Below are positions 43,570 to 51,639 of a stretch of 64,000 nucleotides of DNA, one piece after another (within the stretch, counting starts at the first letter, position 1; each line of letters starts with the position of its first letter). The DNA lies in NCBI RefSeq assembly GCF_003386795.1, contig NZ_QTUC01000001.1, positions 2,604,001 through 2,668,000 of the forward strand, written 5' to 3'. Under the pieces are notes generated by a model. The model ran no database searches. It saw nothing but the letters and a program-made list of their open reading frames with translations, and had not been told where the DNA came from. Origin of the DNA: Thermasporomyces composti. GTDB lineage: Bacteria; Actinomycetota; Actinomycetes; Propionibacteriales; Actinopolymorphaceae. A program made the position numbers and the translations under genes.

Positions 43570-44052
43570 ATGCTCATTCGGCCAGTACGCGCTGAGGACG
43601 CGGCCAGTCTGCGACGGAACTGCTTCAGCGCGATGAGCCTCGAGGACATCGCTTCGTTGATCGAGGACTCAGCTGACGCGATGGAGCGCGGGGAAGGCGT
43701 CATGCTCGTCGCGGTCGACGGCGAGAAGGAAGCCGTGGGCACGTGCAGCGTGAGTCGCCTGGGGCATCGCCTGTGTCGGCATCGGGCCGAGATCAGCGGG
43801 TTCGTCGTCGCTCCTCTGTCGCGAGGGACCGGGCTCGCGCGCCAGATCGTCGAGGCGGCTCGTCGGCAGGCCGCGAGCTGGGGCTGCACGATCCTCGAGA
43901 TCAGCTGTCGGGGCGGCACGCACGCTGAGCGTGCCTACCGTGGGCTCGGCTTCACCGAGTGGGGCAGGCTCCCGGGCGGCTTCCACGACGACGGCGACCT
44001 GGTCTTCGACGACGTACGGCTGTGGATGCCGATCCCTCAAGACGCTCGCTGA
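43570..44052 (+). CDS. GNAT-family N-acetyltransferase
   Basis: The product has 160 residues: LIRPVRAEDAASL start, central strand EISGFVVAPLSRGTGLARQIVEAA (acetyl-CoA pyrophosphate loop RGTGLA), and ERAYRGLGFTEWGRLPGG at the end. The substrate is unknown. ATG at 43570 starts the conserved fold; upstream sequence in frame is antisense to the nucleotidyltransferase gene. The two genes diverge from a ~100-bp space. Confidence 0.88.
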   Translation: MLIRPVRAEDAASLRRNCFSAMSLEDIASLIEDSADAMERGEGVMLVAVDGEKEAVGTCSVSRLGHRLCRHRAEISGFVVAPLSRGTGLARQIVEAARRQAASWGCTILEISCRGGTHAERAYRGLGFTEWGRLPGGFHDDGDLVFDDVRLWMPIPQDAR

Positions 44053-44116
44053 GCCTTCGGTCACGTCCGCGGGCCGCACCGAGCTAGTCTGCGGGTCGCG
44101 GTTGAGGGAGGAGACG

Positions 44117-44806
44117 GTGCGGCGACTCATCGACGTGGTGGCCCGGACGGGGCCGGTCCTGTTGGACTTCGACGGTCCCGTGTGCGGCCTGTTCGCGGGC
44201 GGTCGGGTCGCCACCGTCGCGGCACGGCTCCGCGACGTGCTCGCCGCCCACGGCGTCGACCTCGGGACGATCTGGAACAACGATCAGGACCTGCTCAACC
44301 TCCTTCAGCGCTTTCAACGCTTCGCTCCGGATCTCCTGCCCGTGGTCGAGAACGCTCTCGTCCACGAGGAGGTCACCGCGGCGAAGGTCGCGCCACCGAC
44401 CACGCACGCCCACGAGGCCATCCGTGCCTGCCACGCGAACGGGCGGCCGATCGTCATCGTCAGCAACAACGCGCCCCAGGCGGTTCGCGCCTACCTTGAC
44501 CAGCACGAGCTCAGCCACCTGATCCGCGGTGTCGTCGGCCGTGCTCATGCCCGGCCGGACCTCATGAAGCCGCACCCGGACCCGGTGCGCCGTGCGCTCG
44601 CGATGCTTGGCGCTCGACCCGACGAGTGTGTCTTGGTCGGTGACTCCGACACCGATATGCAGGTCGCTCGGGCGACCGGCGTTCACCCGGTCGGCTTCGC
44701 GAACCGACCAGGGAAGCGGACACAGCTCGAACGCGCTGGAGCAGAAGTGGTCATCGACAGCATGGCAGCTTTCGCGGCCGCGGTCTCCACGTCCGCGGGC
44801 TCCTGA
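44117..44806 (+). CDS. HAD-superfamily hydrolase
   Basis: The product has 229 residues. Motif I is VLLDFDGPVCGLF (Asp nucleophile; the second Asp is displaced to Pro-Val, as in some HADs), motif II VIVSNNAP, motif III Lys in LMKPHPDP, motif IV CVLVGDSDTDMQVARATG, and a cap domain from residue ~30 to 95. It is probably a phosphoglycolate-phosphatase-like small-molecule phosphatase. GTG start after GAGGGAGGAG. Confidence 0.88.
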   Translation: MRRLIDVVARTGPVLLDFDGPVCGLFAGGRVATVAARLRDVLAAHGVDLGTIWNNDQDLLNLLQRFQRFAPDLLPVVENALVHEEVTAAKVAPPTTHAHEAIRACHANGRPIVIVSNNAPQAVRAYLDQHELSHLIRGVVGRAHARPDLMKPHPDPVRRALAMLGARPDECVLVGDSDTDMQVARATGVHPVGFANRPGKRTQLERAGAEVVIDSMAAFAAAVSTSAGS

Positions 44807-44835
44807 GCATCGCGTGGCACGTAGGGTCCGAACCC

Positions 44836-45456
44836 ATGGCGCACATCCACAAGGCGACGCTGCGTCCCACGAAGATCGACCTCCTGCGTGCTTGGCTGCC
44901 GACCCGCCCGTGGTTCGACGCGGACGGTGAGCTTCAGCGGGTCGGCGCGTACCGGTTCGACGATCCGGCCGGCCAGGTGGGCATCGAGGCGTCGCTCGTT
45001 CGGTCCGGTGACGGAACGGTGTTCCACGTGCCGCTGACCTACCGGGACGCGCCGCTGCCTGGGGCCGAGGCGTTCCTGGTCGGGACGGCTGAGCATTCGG
45101 TGCTCGGCCAGCGGTGGGTGTACGACGGGTGTGGTGACCCGGTCGCGATGACAGCGTTCGCGACAGCCATTCTGACCGGGGGCACTCAGGCCCAGGAGTA
45201 CGTCGACGTCGGGGGGCGGCTGGAGCCGCTGCCACCGACGGTGACGGTGGCGGGCAGCGGCAACCGCCCCGAACCCTCGACGGAGATTCACGCCGTCCGA
45301 TGCCACGACGAGGGGCCGACCACGGTCGTGCGGGCGGCCGGGATCGAGGTGGTCGTCGCCCGAGTGGTCGGCACTGAGATCTCTGTCGACGAGACCTTGG
45401 CGGGACGCTGGGACGACGGCGAGTCCGTCGTCCTCGCCGGGCTGCGACTGGTCTGA
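44836..45456 (+). CDS. Maltokinase N-terminal cap-like protein
   Basis: The product has 206 residues. IHKATLRPTKIDLLRAWLPTRPWF with VGAYRFDDPAGQVGIEASLV and the FHVPLTYRDAPLPGAE segment match the N-terminal cap domain of actinobacterial maltokinases, here without any kinase domain. Such stand-alone caps are often mislabelled as branching enzyme. The role is unknown. It starts 29 bp after the HAD gene on the same strand. Confidence 0.82.
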   Translation: MAHIHKATLRPTKIDLLRAWLPTRPWFDADGELQRVGAYRFDDPAGQVGIEASLVRSGDGTVFHVPLTYRDAPLPGAEAFLVGTAEHSVLGQRWVYDGCGDPVAMTAFATAILTGGTQAQEYVDVGGRLEPLPPTVTVAGSGNRPEPSTEIHAVRCHDEGPTTVVRAAGIEVVVARVVGTEISVDETLAGRWDDGESVVLAGLRLV

Positions 45457-45599
45457 GCGGTCGACACGGCGAGCCTCCATACCTCGCGCTCCGGGCGGAT
45501 GATCGCGCCTGAGCGCACCGCGACCTTTCGACGTCGTGGCGGCCGTGAGGCTCGCCACGGTGCACAACCACCGCGGGGACCCTATGGCACGCTGTCCGC

Positions 45600-46544
45600 A
45601 TGATTTCGGTGTCGGACCTCGACCCGCTCACCCGGGCGTTCTGGCGGTGGACGGGTCGGCGGGTCGACCTCTCGGGGGCGGAGCAGTGGCTGGCCGCGCC
45701 CATGCACGACACGGCGACGGTCGGCGACAGCTGGCTGGCCGCGGCGGCAACCGCTCACGGTGGCACGGTTGCTGAGGGAGTGTCCGGCGGACTACTGGCC
45801 AGCATGTCGCAGCTCGACGGTCCGGAGTTCCGGGCGGCCGCCGTACGACCGGAGATTCGCAGCTTCTACGAGGAGACCTCCCTGTGGCGGATGGAGGTCT
45901 GGACCCAGTGGAACCCAGTCTTCCAGCCGGGAGGTGAGTTGATCACCCGGCTGTTCGGTCGTCGCGTTCAGCAGCTCGCCCTGCCGACCCAGCCGCTCGC
46001 GGTGGCGCACGGCGTGGACAGCCGGGTCGTTCCCATTCTCGGCCCGGATGGTGAGCAGCGCGCCGCGGCCTGGATGCGGACGTTGCGGTCGACAGGCGAG
46101 TACGTCTTCAGCGGCTGCTACTCCAGCCGGCGTCTTCCTGGGAAGCAGCAGCCGCGCGTGCACGTGGCGTTCCCGCTGCAGTCCGGCAACGTGCAGGTCT
46201 TCCTCCGCCCGATCGCGGAGCCCGACGGCTCGTTCACGTTGTCGTCGCCGCGAGGGGCGTTCGGTGACGACGGCGCTTACGTCGTGGTTGACAGCCCCAA
46301 GGGCACCTACGCCAAGCGGTTGCCGATCCACGAGACCTTCCACGTCTACGTCGACAGTGAGGGAGTCCTGAGGACCGACCACGAGCTACGCCTGTGGTCA
46401 GTGACCGTCGTTCGCTTCCACTACAAGCTCACGAAGCAGGGCGAGCGCGGCCGGGATTCGGCAGGAGCGGCGAAGCCTCAACGTGCCGACTGCACGGATC
46501 GAAACGGACTCGCGTCGTCCGGCGTTGAAGGGGCACAGGGCTAG
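45600..46544 (+). CDS. Conserved hypothetical protein
   Basis: The product has 314 residues with no signal peptide or membrane helix and no family I can name. Segments such as DLDPLTRAFWRWTGRRVDL, FYEETSLWRMEVWTQWNP and HETFHVYVDSEGVLRTDHELRLW look like a real globular protein with good codon bias. The last ~35 residues are low-complexity and probably unstructured. ATG start, weak ribosome site. Confidence 0.65.
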   Translation: MISVSDLDPLTRAFWRWTGRRVDLSGAEQWLAAPMHDTATVGDSWLAAAATAHGGTVAEGVSGGLLASMSQLDGPEFRAAAVRPEIRSFYEETSLWRMEVWTQWNPVFQPGGELITRLFGRRVQQLALPTQPLAVAHGVDSRVVPILGPDGEQRAAAWMRTLRSTGEYVFSGCYSSRRLPGKQQPRVHVAFPLQSGNVQVFLRPIAEPDGSFTLSSPRGAFGDDGAYVVVDSPKGTYAKRLPIHETFHVYVDSEGVLRTDHELRLWSVTVVRFHYKLTKQGERGRDSAGAAKPQRADCTDRNGLASSGVEGAQG

Positions 46545-46713
46545 CCACTGGTCATGTGTCCTGTTCGCGCAAGCGGCTGGACGATGGCTGACGACCTCAG
46601 GATCCGCCCGAGCTGGCCGACCGATAGACGTCGAGCGCGGCGTGGTGATCCGACCGCGCTGCCGATGACGAGCCGTTCCGGTGTGCCGCGGGAGAAGGTG
46701 GTCGCTCGTGCCG

Positions 46714-47196
46714 TCACTCGAGGTAGGGCTCGGTGGCTCCGCTCAGGTAGTGCTCGATGCGGCGGCGCATGGCGCGATCCATGGGATAGTCGAGCACCTC
46801 CTCTCGATCCACCCACCGGACGTCGCGGCTCTCCGGGCTGGACGTGGGCTGGCCGCCGCGTGGCCGTGCGGTGAGCACGATTGAGAACTCCTGTCGGGCC
46901 TCGCCATTGCTCGTGTAGAGGATGATGTGGCGAGGGTCGGTGTAGATGCCCACCAGACCGGTGATCTCGCAGTCGATCCCGGTCTCCTCCTTGGTCTCGC
47001 GAACGGCCGCCTGGACGAGGGACTCGCCGAGGTCGATGGCGCCACCTGGCAATGCCCAGTTGTCGTTGTCCGTCCTCCGGAGGAGCAGGATGCGCCCGTC
47101 GTCGTTCTCGACGACCACGTTGACCGACGGGACGAGCGAGTTCGCGCGCGGGGCGTTCGGGTCGTCGTGGTAGTCGATCCTGCGCGGCGGAGGCAT
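46714..47196 (-). CDS. NUDIX hydrolase
   Basis: The product has 160 residues. The Nudix box is complete: GGAIDLGESLVQAAVRETKEETGI. Flanks (SVNVVVENDDGRILLLRRTDN and RWVDREEVLDYPMD) match the MutT-like group common in actinobacteria. Substrate unknown. The ATG at 47196 is preferred over an in-frame upstream ATG because conserved sequence starts there; GGTGGG lies upstream. Confidence 0.9.
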   Translation of the reverse strand: MPPPRRIDYHDDPNAPRANSLVPSVNVVVENDDGRILLLRRTDNDNWALPGGAIDLGESLVQAAVRETKEETGIDCEITGLVGIYTDPRHIILYTSNGEARQEFSIVLTARPRGGQPTSSPESRDVRWVDREEVLDYPMDRAMRRRIEHYLSGATEPYLE

Positions 47197-47493
47197 GGGC
47201 CCACCGTAGAAGACACGTGAGCAGGTGACGGAGGTAGGGTTCGCGACAGTGGCTGGCACGGGCTATTCCCGATGAGCCTATTCCCGATGAGCGCGGCCGT
47301 GCCAAAGCACACCTGCGTCGCTGATTGCCGTTGACGGACGAGAGCCGACCACCGGGGCGTGCGGGAGGAGATACTCACGTCACGCATCGCGATCCACTGG
47401 CGCGATCGTGGTTGACACCGGACGCCGATGCGACGCGTGCGTGATGGTGCGACGTGTGTGAGGAGTCAGCCCCGGTGCTTGGGAAGGACGACG

Positions 47494-48789
47494 ATGCGAC
47501 GTCGAGGAGTCCTCGCCGGTCTTGCCGGCCTCGTAGGCCTTGGAACCGCTCAGCCCGTGTTGGCCGCGACCTCGCGACAGTCGGCCGGTGCGCGCCGACG
47601 CCCTCGCCGAGTGCGGGTCGGCATCGAGAAGCTCGCACGGGACCGCTATCGGCTTCTCCGTGGTCAGAAGGTGGGCGTCATCACCAATCCCACAGGTGTC
47701 CTGCCGGACCTGCGTCACGAGGTCGACGTGATGGCCGCCAGCGATGACGTGGACATCGTCGCCGTGTTCGGTCCCGAGCACGGCTTCCGCGGTACGGCGC
47801 AGGCGGGGAACTCGGAGGGCTTCTTCATCGACCCGAAGACCGGCCTACCGGTCTACGACACATTCGAGAAGAGTGGCGATGAGCTCGCCGACATCTTCAC
47901 GAGAGCAGGTGTGGACGCTCTGGTGTTCGACATCCAGGACGTGGGGGCGCGGTTCTACACGTACATCTGGACCATGTTCGACTCGATGGTGGCTGCGGTG
48001 CTCGCGGGCAAGCGGTTCGTCGTCCTCGACCGTCCCAACCCGATCACCGGCCGCGCTCCGTCCGGTCCAGTGCTGCATCCGGAGTACGCCACGTTCGTCG
48101 GCCGGGAGGCGATCTGCCAGGTTCACGGGATGACGGTCGGCGAGCTGGCGCTGCTGTTCAATGCGGAGTTCCTGCCACGGCACGCCGGCGACCACGTCGA
48201 CATGGCGGTCGTGGAGATGGATGGCTGGCGCCGGAGCATGAGCTATGAGCAGACCGGCTTGCCCTGGGTGCTGCCCTCACCGAACATGCCGACCCTCGAC
48301 ACCGCCTGGGTCTATCCAGGCAGTTGCCTGTTGTCCGGCACCAATCTGTCGCAGGGCCGTGGTACGACCCGGCCGTTCCAGATGGTGGGTGCACCCTACA
48401 TCGACCATCGGTGGGCCGAGGCGTTGACAGCGCTGCGGTTGCCCGGCTTGCAGTTCCGTGAGGCGTACTTCGTGCCGACCTTCTCCACGTACAAGGACAT
48501 GACCTGCGGCGGCGTCGACATTGTCGTGGTCGACGGTCCTTCTGTCGATGCCGTACGCCTCGGCATCGCGCTGTTGTGGACGCTGAAACACCTCTATCCG
48601 GACGACTTCGCCTGGCGGGACGAAGGTACCGGCGACGTCCATCAGTACTGGATCGACAACCTCACCGGGTCGGCGTGGGTGCGGACCGCGATCGACGCCG
48701 GCGCCACCATCGACGAGGTGATCGACGGCTGGCGCGAGGAGCTGGCACGCTTTTCGAAGCTTCGCGACCAGTACCTGCTGTATGGCTGA
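47494..48789 (+). CDS. namZ: Exo-beta-N-acetylmuramidase NamZ-like (DUF1343)
   Basis: The product has 431 residues. A Tat-like or Sec signal (RRRGVLAGLAGLVGLG) precedes the DUF1343 domain: GVITNPTGVLPDL, FGPEHGFRG (putative catalytic Glu), DVGARFYTYIWTM, LDRPNPITGR, ATFVGREAICQVHGMT and SPNMPTLDTAWVYPGSC. By the YbbC/NamZ work in Bacillus this is an exo-acting enzyme releasing MurNAc from peptidoglycan fragments, so cell-wall recycling outside the membrane is likely. ATG follows GGGAAGGA. A degenerate glycosidase relic follows. Confidence 0.9.
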   Translation: MRRRGVLAGLAGLVGLGTAQPVLAATSRQSAGARRRPRRVRVGIEKLARDRYRLLRGQKVGVITNPTGVLPDLRHEVDVMAASDDVDIVAVFGPEHGFRGTAQAGNSEGFFIDPKTGLPVYDTFEKSGDELADIFTRAGVDALVFDIQDVGARFYTYIWTMFDSMVAAVLAGKRFVVLDRPNPITGRAPSGPVLHPEYATFVGREAICQVHGMTVGELALLFNAEFLPRHAGDHVDMAVVEMDGWRRSMSYEQTGLPWVLPSPNMPTLDTAWVYPGSCLLSGTNLSQGRGTTRPFQMVGAPYIDHRWAEALTALRLPGLQFREAYFVPTFSTYKDMTCGGVDIVVVDGPSVDAVRLGIALLWTLKHLYPDDFAWRDEGTGDVHQYWIDNLTGSAWVRTAIDAGATIDEVIDGWREELARFSKLRDQYLLYG

Positions 48790-49309
48790 CGCGGCGCCAC
48801 TCGGGGCTCCACCGACTGCCACAAGCTGACTTCTCGCTTGCCACACTCCAGCTCGCCGTCCGTCATCGCCGCGCACATCGACGCCATGATGTACGGGCGC
48901 ATCGTCGTCGGTATCTCCTCGTGGTGGGTCAGGACTCCTGGGAAGGCAGCGGTAGGTGTTACACCGCCACCCGTTGCGATGGGAGGACGACATCCGGGCG
49001 ACGGTCGCGTCCGGGGCACGGTGGCAACTCGTGACGTCGTTCAACGAGTGGGGAGAGGGAACGGCGATCGAAAGCGCGGACGGGTCCCAGGAGAAGGCGC
49101 ACAGGCCACGTGGCGGTCATTCGTCGCATCTTCCATGCCCTGGCGCTTCCCACGCGTTCGCGACCGTCTCGTGTGTCCTCGCACGGGACATATTCGGTGT
49201 CGGAGAGCGCATGCGTGTCGACCGCATCGGGCAGATCCTGGCCGAAGGGGAGCCAGGACTTCCACTCCGAACCGGACGGGCGTCCGGGCAGACATAAGGA
49301 AGCACGCTG
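48790..49309. other. Region between namZ and SRPBCC gene
   Basis: These 520 bp hold the glycosidase relic and no intact gene. The 219 bp after the relic (49091-49309) show no recognisable coding or structural signal. Confidence 0.5.
48838..49090 (+). pseudogene. Relic of a glycoside-hydrolase-like gene
   Basis: Two short blocks in different frames resemble one secreted glycosidase-like family: HIDAMMYGRIVVGISSWW (about 48877-48930) and, after a large deletion and frame change, LRWEDDIRATVASG with FNEWGEGTAIES (about 48972-49078). The block NEWGEGT is characteristic of endo-alpha-mannosidase/GH99-like proteins. A few hundred residues that should lie between are missing. No start or stop can be assigned. 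Confidence 0.65.
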
Positions 49310-49807
49310 ATGACAATGATCGACGTCCAGAAGGATCCAGCGGCCAGGACACTGACGTTCACCGCGCGGTTCGACGCCCCGGTGGAGCGGGTGTGGCAGG
49401 TGTGGGCGGACCCTCGGCAGCTCGAGCGGTGGTGGGGCCCGCCAGGCTACTCCGCGACGTTCGCCGACTTCGAGCTGGCGCCGGGTCGTGAGGTCGGCTA
49501 CTTCATGACCGGCCCCGACGGCAAGCGCTACCACGGTTGGTGGCGCATCCTGTCCGTCAATCCGCCCCGCGGCCTGGAGTTCGAGGACGGTTTCGCGGAC
49601 GACGACGGTCGCCCCAACCCGGACATGCCCACCACGACAGCTCGCGTCACGCTCGAACCGGACGGCGAGGGTACGCGGATGCTGATCGAGAGCACGTTCC
49701 CCACGAACGACGCCATGGAGCAGCTCGTCGCCATGGGCATGGTGGAAGGCATGCGCGAGGCGATGGGCCAGATCCCCTCGATCGTGGGGGCCGACCCGGC
49801 AGCGTGA
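49310..49807 (+). CDS. SRPBCC / AHSA1-like protein
   Basis: The product has 165 residues: FTARFDAPVERVWQVWADPRQ, LERWWGPPGYSAT and GWWRILSVNPPRGLEFED, typical of activator-of-Hsp90-homologue-1-like (CalC/START) proteins that bind hydrophobic ligands. In many actinomycetes such genes pair with an ArsR regulator; none is adjacent here. ATG after AAGGAAG. Confidence 0.9.
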   Translation: MTMIDVQKDPAARTLTFTARFDAPVERVWQVWADPRQLERWWGPPGYSATFADFELAPGREVGYFMTGPDGKRYHGWWRILSVNPPRGLEFEDGFADDDGRPNPDMPTTTARVTLEPDGEGTRMLIESTFPTNDAMEQLVAMGMVEGMREAMGQIPSIVGADPAA

Positions 49808-49839
49808 GGCGCGGAAGGATGACGCGGTGGCGGGCGGGC

Positions 49840-49998
49840 TCAGCTTCCCTGCTGCTGCGCCATCCGCGCCATGTTCCGGACCACCTCGTCCGGTGTCTGT
49901 CCGCCGGCCTCCGCGGCCGCCTTGATCTGGCTCCACGTGATGTTGCGCTCGTCCCCGTGCTGCTCCTCTGGACTGCCACAGCCACAGCTCGCGCACAT
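49840..49998 (-). CDS. Small CxxCxC protein
   Basis: The product has 52 residues: MCASCGCGSPEEQHGDERN, then an amphipathic part TWSQIKAAAEAGGQTPDE and ARMAQQQGS at the end. The leading MCxxCxCG motif could bind a metal. Short proteins of this shape recur in actinobacteria and have no known function. ATG is preceded by GGAGGAG at 8 bases, the best evidence that it is translated. It is convergent with the SRPBCC gene. Confidence 0.7.
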   Translation of the reverse strand: MCASCGCGSPEEQHGDERNITWSQIKAAAEAGGQTPDEVVRNMARMAQQQGS

Positions 49999-50156
49999 GG
50001 GTGGACTCCTCCTCCATCACCTGATCGCCGTCGGATGGGGGTCAAACTCGCGGGCGAGACGTTCCCTTGTGCACACTTCCCCGTACGTCGGGGTTCACAC
50101 GGGCAGCTCATGGAGCTGCACTAGCCCTCCGTCGCGGTGACCCCTACCCTGCTGCC

Positions 50157-50636
50157 GTGCTGACCCTCCGTCCCACCACCGCGGACGACATCCCGCACGT
50201 CGTCGCGATGGAGACCGCACCGGACACTCACGAGTGGTTGTGTGCGACCGGCCGCGCCTGGCACGAGAAGGCGCTGGCTGACCCGGCTCAGGAGCATCTC
50301 CTGGCTGTCGAGGGGTCGACGATCGTGGGTTTCGTCGTTCTCGCCGATCTGCACAACGCCGAGCGTGTGATCGAGATCCGGCGGATCGTGGTGGATCCGG
50401 CGTCCCGCGGCAAGGGTCATGGGCGGTCCCTGCTCCGAGCGGCGGTCGAGCGTGCCTACGGACACCACCACGCGAGGCGAGTCTGGCTCGACGTCAAGCC
50501 GCACAACCACAGGGCCCGGGCACTCTACGAGTCGGAGGGCTTCCGTGCCGACGAGACGGTCCGACACATGGTGCGGGCGCAGGACGGCACGATGTCGGAA
50601 CGCGTCGTCATGACGCATACTCCGGGGCGGCACTGA
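50157..50636 (+). CDS. GNAT-family N-acetyltransferase
   Basis: The product has 159 residues with LTLRPTTADDIPHVV, IRRIVVDPASRGKGHGRSLLRAA (acetyl-CoA loop RGKGHG) and RARALYESEGFRADE, the ordered motifs of the RimI-like GNAT fold. Substrate unknown. GTG 50157 starts right at the fold; TACCCT nine bases upstream would make a leaderless promoter. Confidence 0.88.
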   Translation: MLTLRPTTADDIPHVVAMETAPDTHEWLCATGRAWHEKALADPAQEHLLAVEGSTIVGFVVLADLHNAERVIEIRRIVVDPASRGKGHGRSLLRAAVERAYGHHHARRVWLDVKPHNHRARALYESEGFRADETVRHMVRAQDGTMSERVVMTHTPGRH

Positions 50637-50676
50637 CGGCCATGACGCTCGCCGGCACCGCGGGTATGACTCCACG

Positions 50677-51117
50677 GTGCAGACCTTCCTCCCGTACGCC
50701 GACTTCCGAGAGACGGCCAAGGTCCTCGACCCCAAGCGGCTGGGGAACCAGCGCTCGGAGGCCCTGGTGATCCTGCGGGTCTGCCACATCCCGACCTACG
50801 GCTGGCAGAACCATCCGGCTGTGCGCATGTGGCGCGGCTACGCGGAGGCGCTGATCTGCTACGGCGCGGCGATCTGCGCCGAGTGGAGGGCACGTGGACA
50901 CGTCGACACCGTGGAGGACAAGCTCCTCGAGTACGCGAAGAAGGGACGCGCGCGAGAGCAGGAGGAGCTGGCCAGCGTGGGCCTGCTGCCGCCCTGGTTA
51001 GGGGACGAGCGGCTGCACCGGTCGCACCAGTCGGCGCTGCTGCGGAAGAACCCCGAGTGGTACAGGCGGTTCTTTCCCGACGTACCGGACGACCTCGACT
51101 ACTTCTGGCCGGTGTGA
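50677..51117 (+). CDS. MSMEG_6728-like pyrimidine-dimer-glycosylase-type protein
   Basis: The product has 146 residues: QTFLPYADFRETAKVLDPKR, LGNQRSEALVILR, YGWQNHPAVRMWRGYAEAL, RLHRSHQSALLRKNPEWY and YFWPV. This matches the MSMEG_6728 family, related to T4 endonuclease V (pyrimidine dimer DNA glycosylase). A repair role is inferred, not shown. GTG start. Its last 19 bp overlap the convergent MarR gene. Confidence 0.85.
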   Translation: MQTFLPYADFRETAKVLDPKRLGNQRSEALVILRVCHIPTYGWQNHPAVRMWRGYAEALICYGAAICAEWRARGHVDTVEDKLLEYAKKGRAREQEELASVGLLPPWLGDERLHRSHQSALLRKNPEWYRRFFPDVPDDLDYFWPV

Positions 51118-51554
51118 ATCCGGCCGGTGTGGACGGGTGCGGCGACGGCGTCCGGCTCGTCCGACAGCTGCGCGGCTAGCTTCGCGAGGGTTTCCTTGTC
51201 GGCGTCGGCCATGTGGTCGGCCAACGCCTCGAGGCGTCGGATGATCTCTCGGTGACAGATCGCAGACACCCGTGCGCCCTCGTCGGTCACGGTGACGCGG
51301 CATGCCCGACGGTCGTGGTCGTCGGGGATGCGGGTGATCAGTCCGCGTCGGGCGACTCGGTCCACCAGGCCGGTGAGGCTCGACTTCTCCAGATCCAGCG
51401 CCTCGGCGAGCTCCTTCATCCCGATCGCGCCAGTGTCCACCAGGCACAGCAGGTGCACCTGTTGCGGCGTGAGGCCCTGCTCCCGGGCGACGTCGGCGAA
51501 CACGCGATCAACCAGGCGGGAGATGTGCACCAACGCGTCCGCCACCGAGCCCAT
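51099..51554 (-). CDS. MarR-family regulator
   Basis: The product has 151 residues with the winged helix: LTPQQVHLLCLVDTG, MKELAEALDLEKSSLTGLVD, RGLITRIPDDHDRRACRVTV (wing with DxRR) and dimer helices. MarR proteins usually repress a divergent gene and respond to phenolic or oxidative signals. Here the divergent gene encodes an FAD oxidoreductase and two palindromes lie between, so that is the predicted target. Confidence 0.92.
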   Translation of the reverse strand: MGSVADALVHISRLVDRVFADVAREQGLTPQQVHLLCLVDTGAIGMKELAEALDLEKSSLTGLVDRVARRGLITRIPDDHDRRACRVTVTDEGARVSAICHREIIRRLEALADHMADADKETLAKLAAQLSDEPDAVAAPVHTGRIHTGQK

Positions 51555-51568
51555 GCCCGAAGTCTACT

Positions 51569-51630
51569 TGCCAATCGTTGGCACTCCGACTAGTTTAGTT
51601 CGTACTACCAACTATACGTAATACGAACTA
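51569..51630. promoter_or_regulatory. Two palindromes in the MarR/oxidoreductase promoter
   Basis: TGCCAA-TCG-TTGGCA (51569-51583) is a perfect 15-bp palindrome next to the marR start, and TAGTTCGTA (51596-51604) with TACGAACTA (51622-51630) is a perfect 9-bp inverted repeat with a 17-bp AT-rich spacer, ending at the oxidoreductase ribosome site. They are likely regulator sites for one or both genes. Confidence 0.65.
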
Positions 51631-51639
51631 GGAGAGCCG

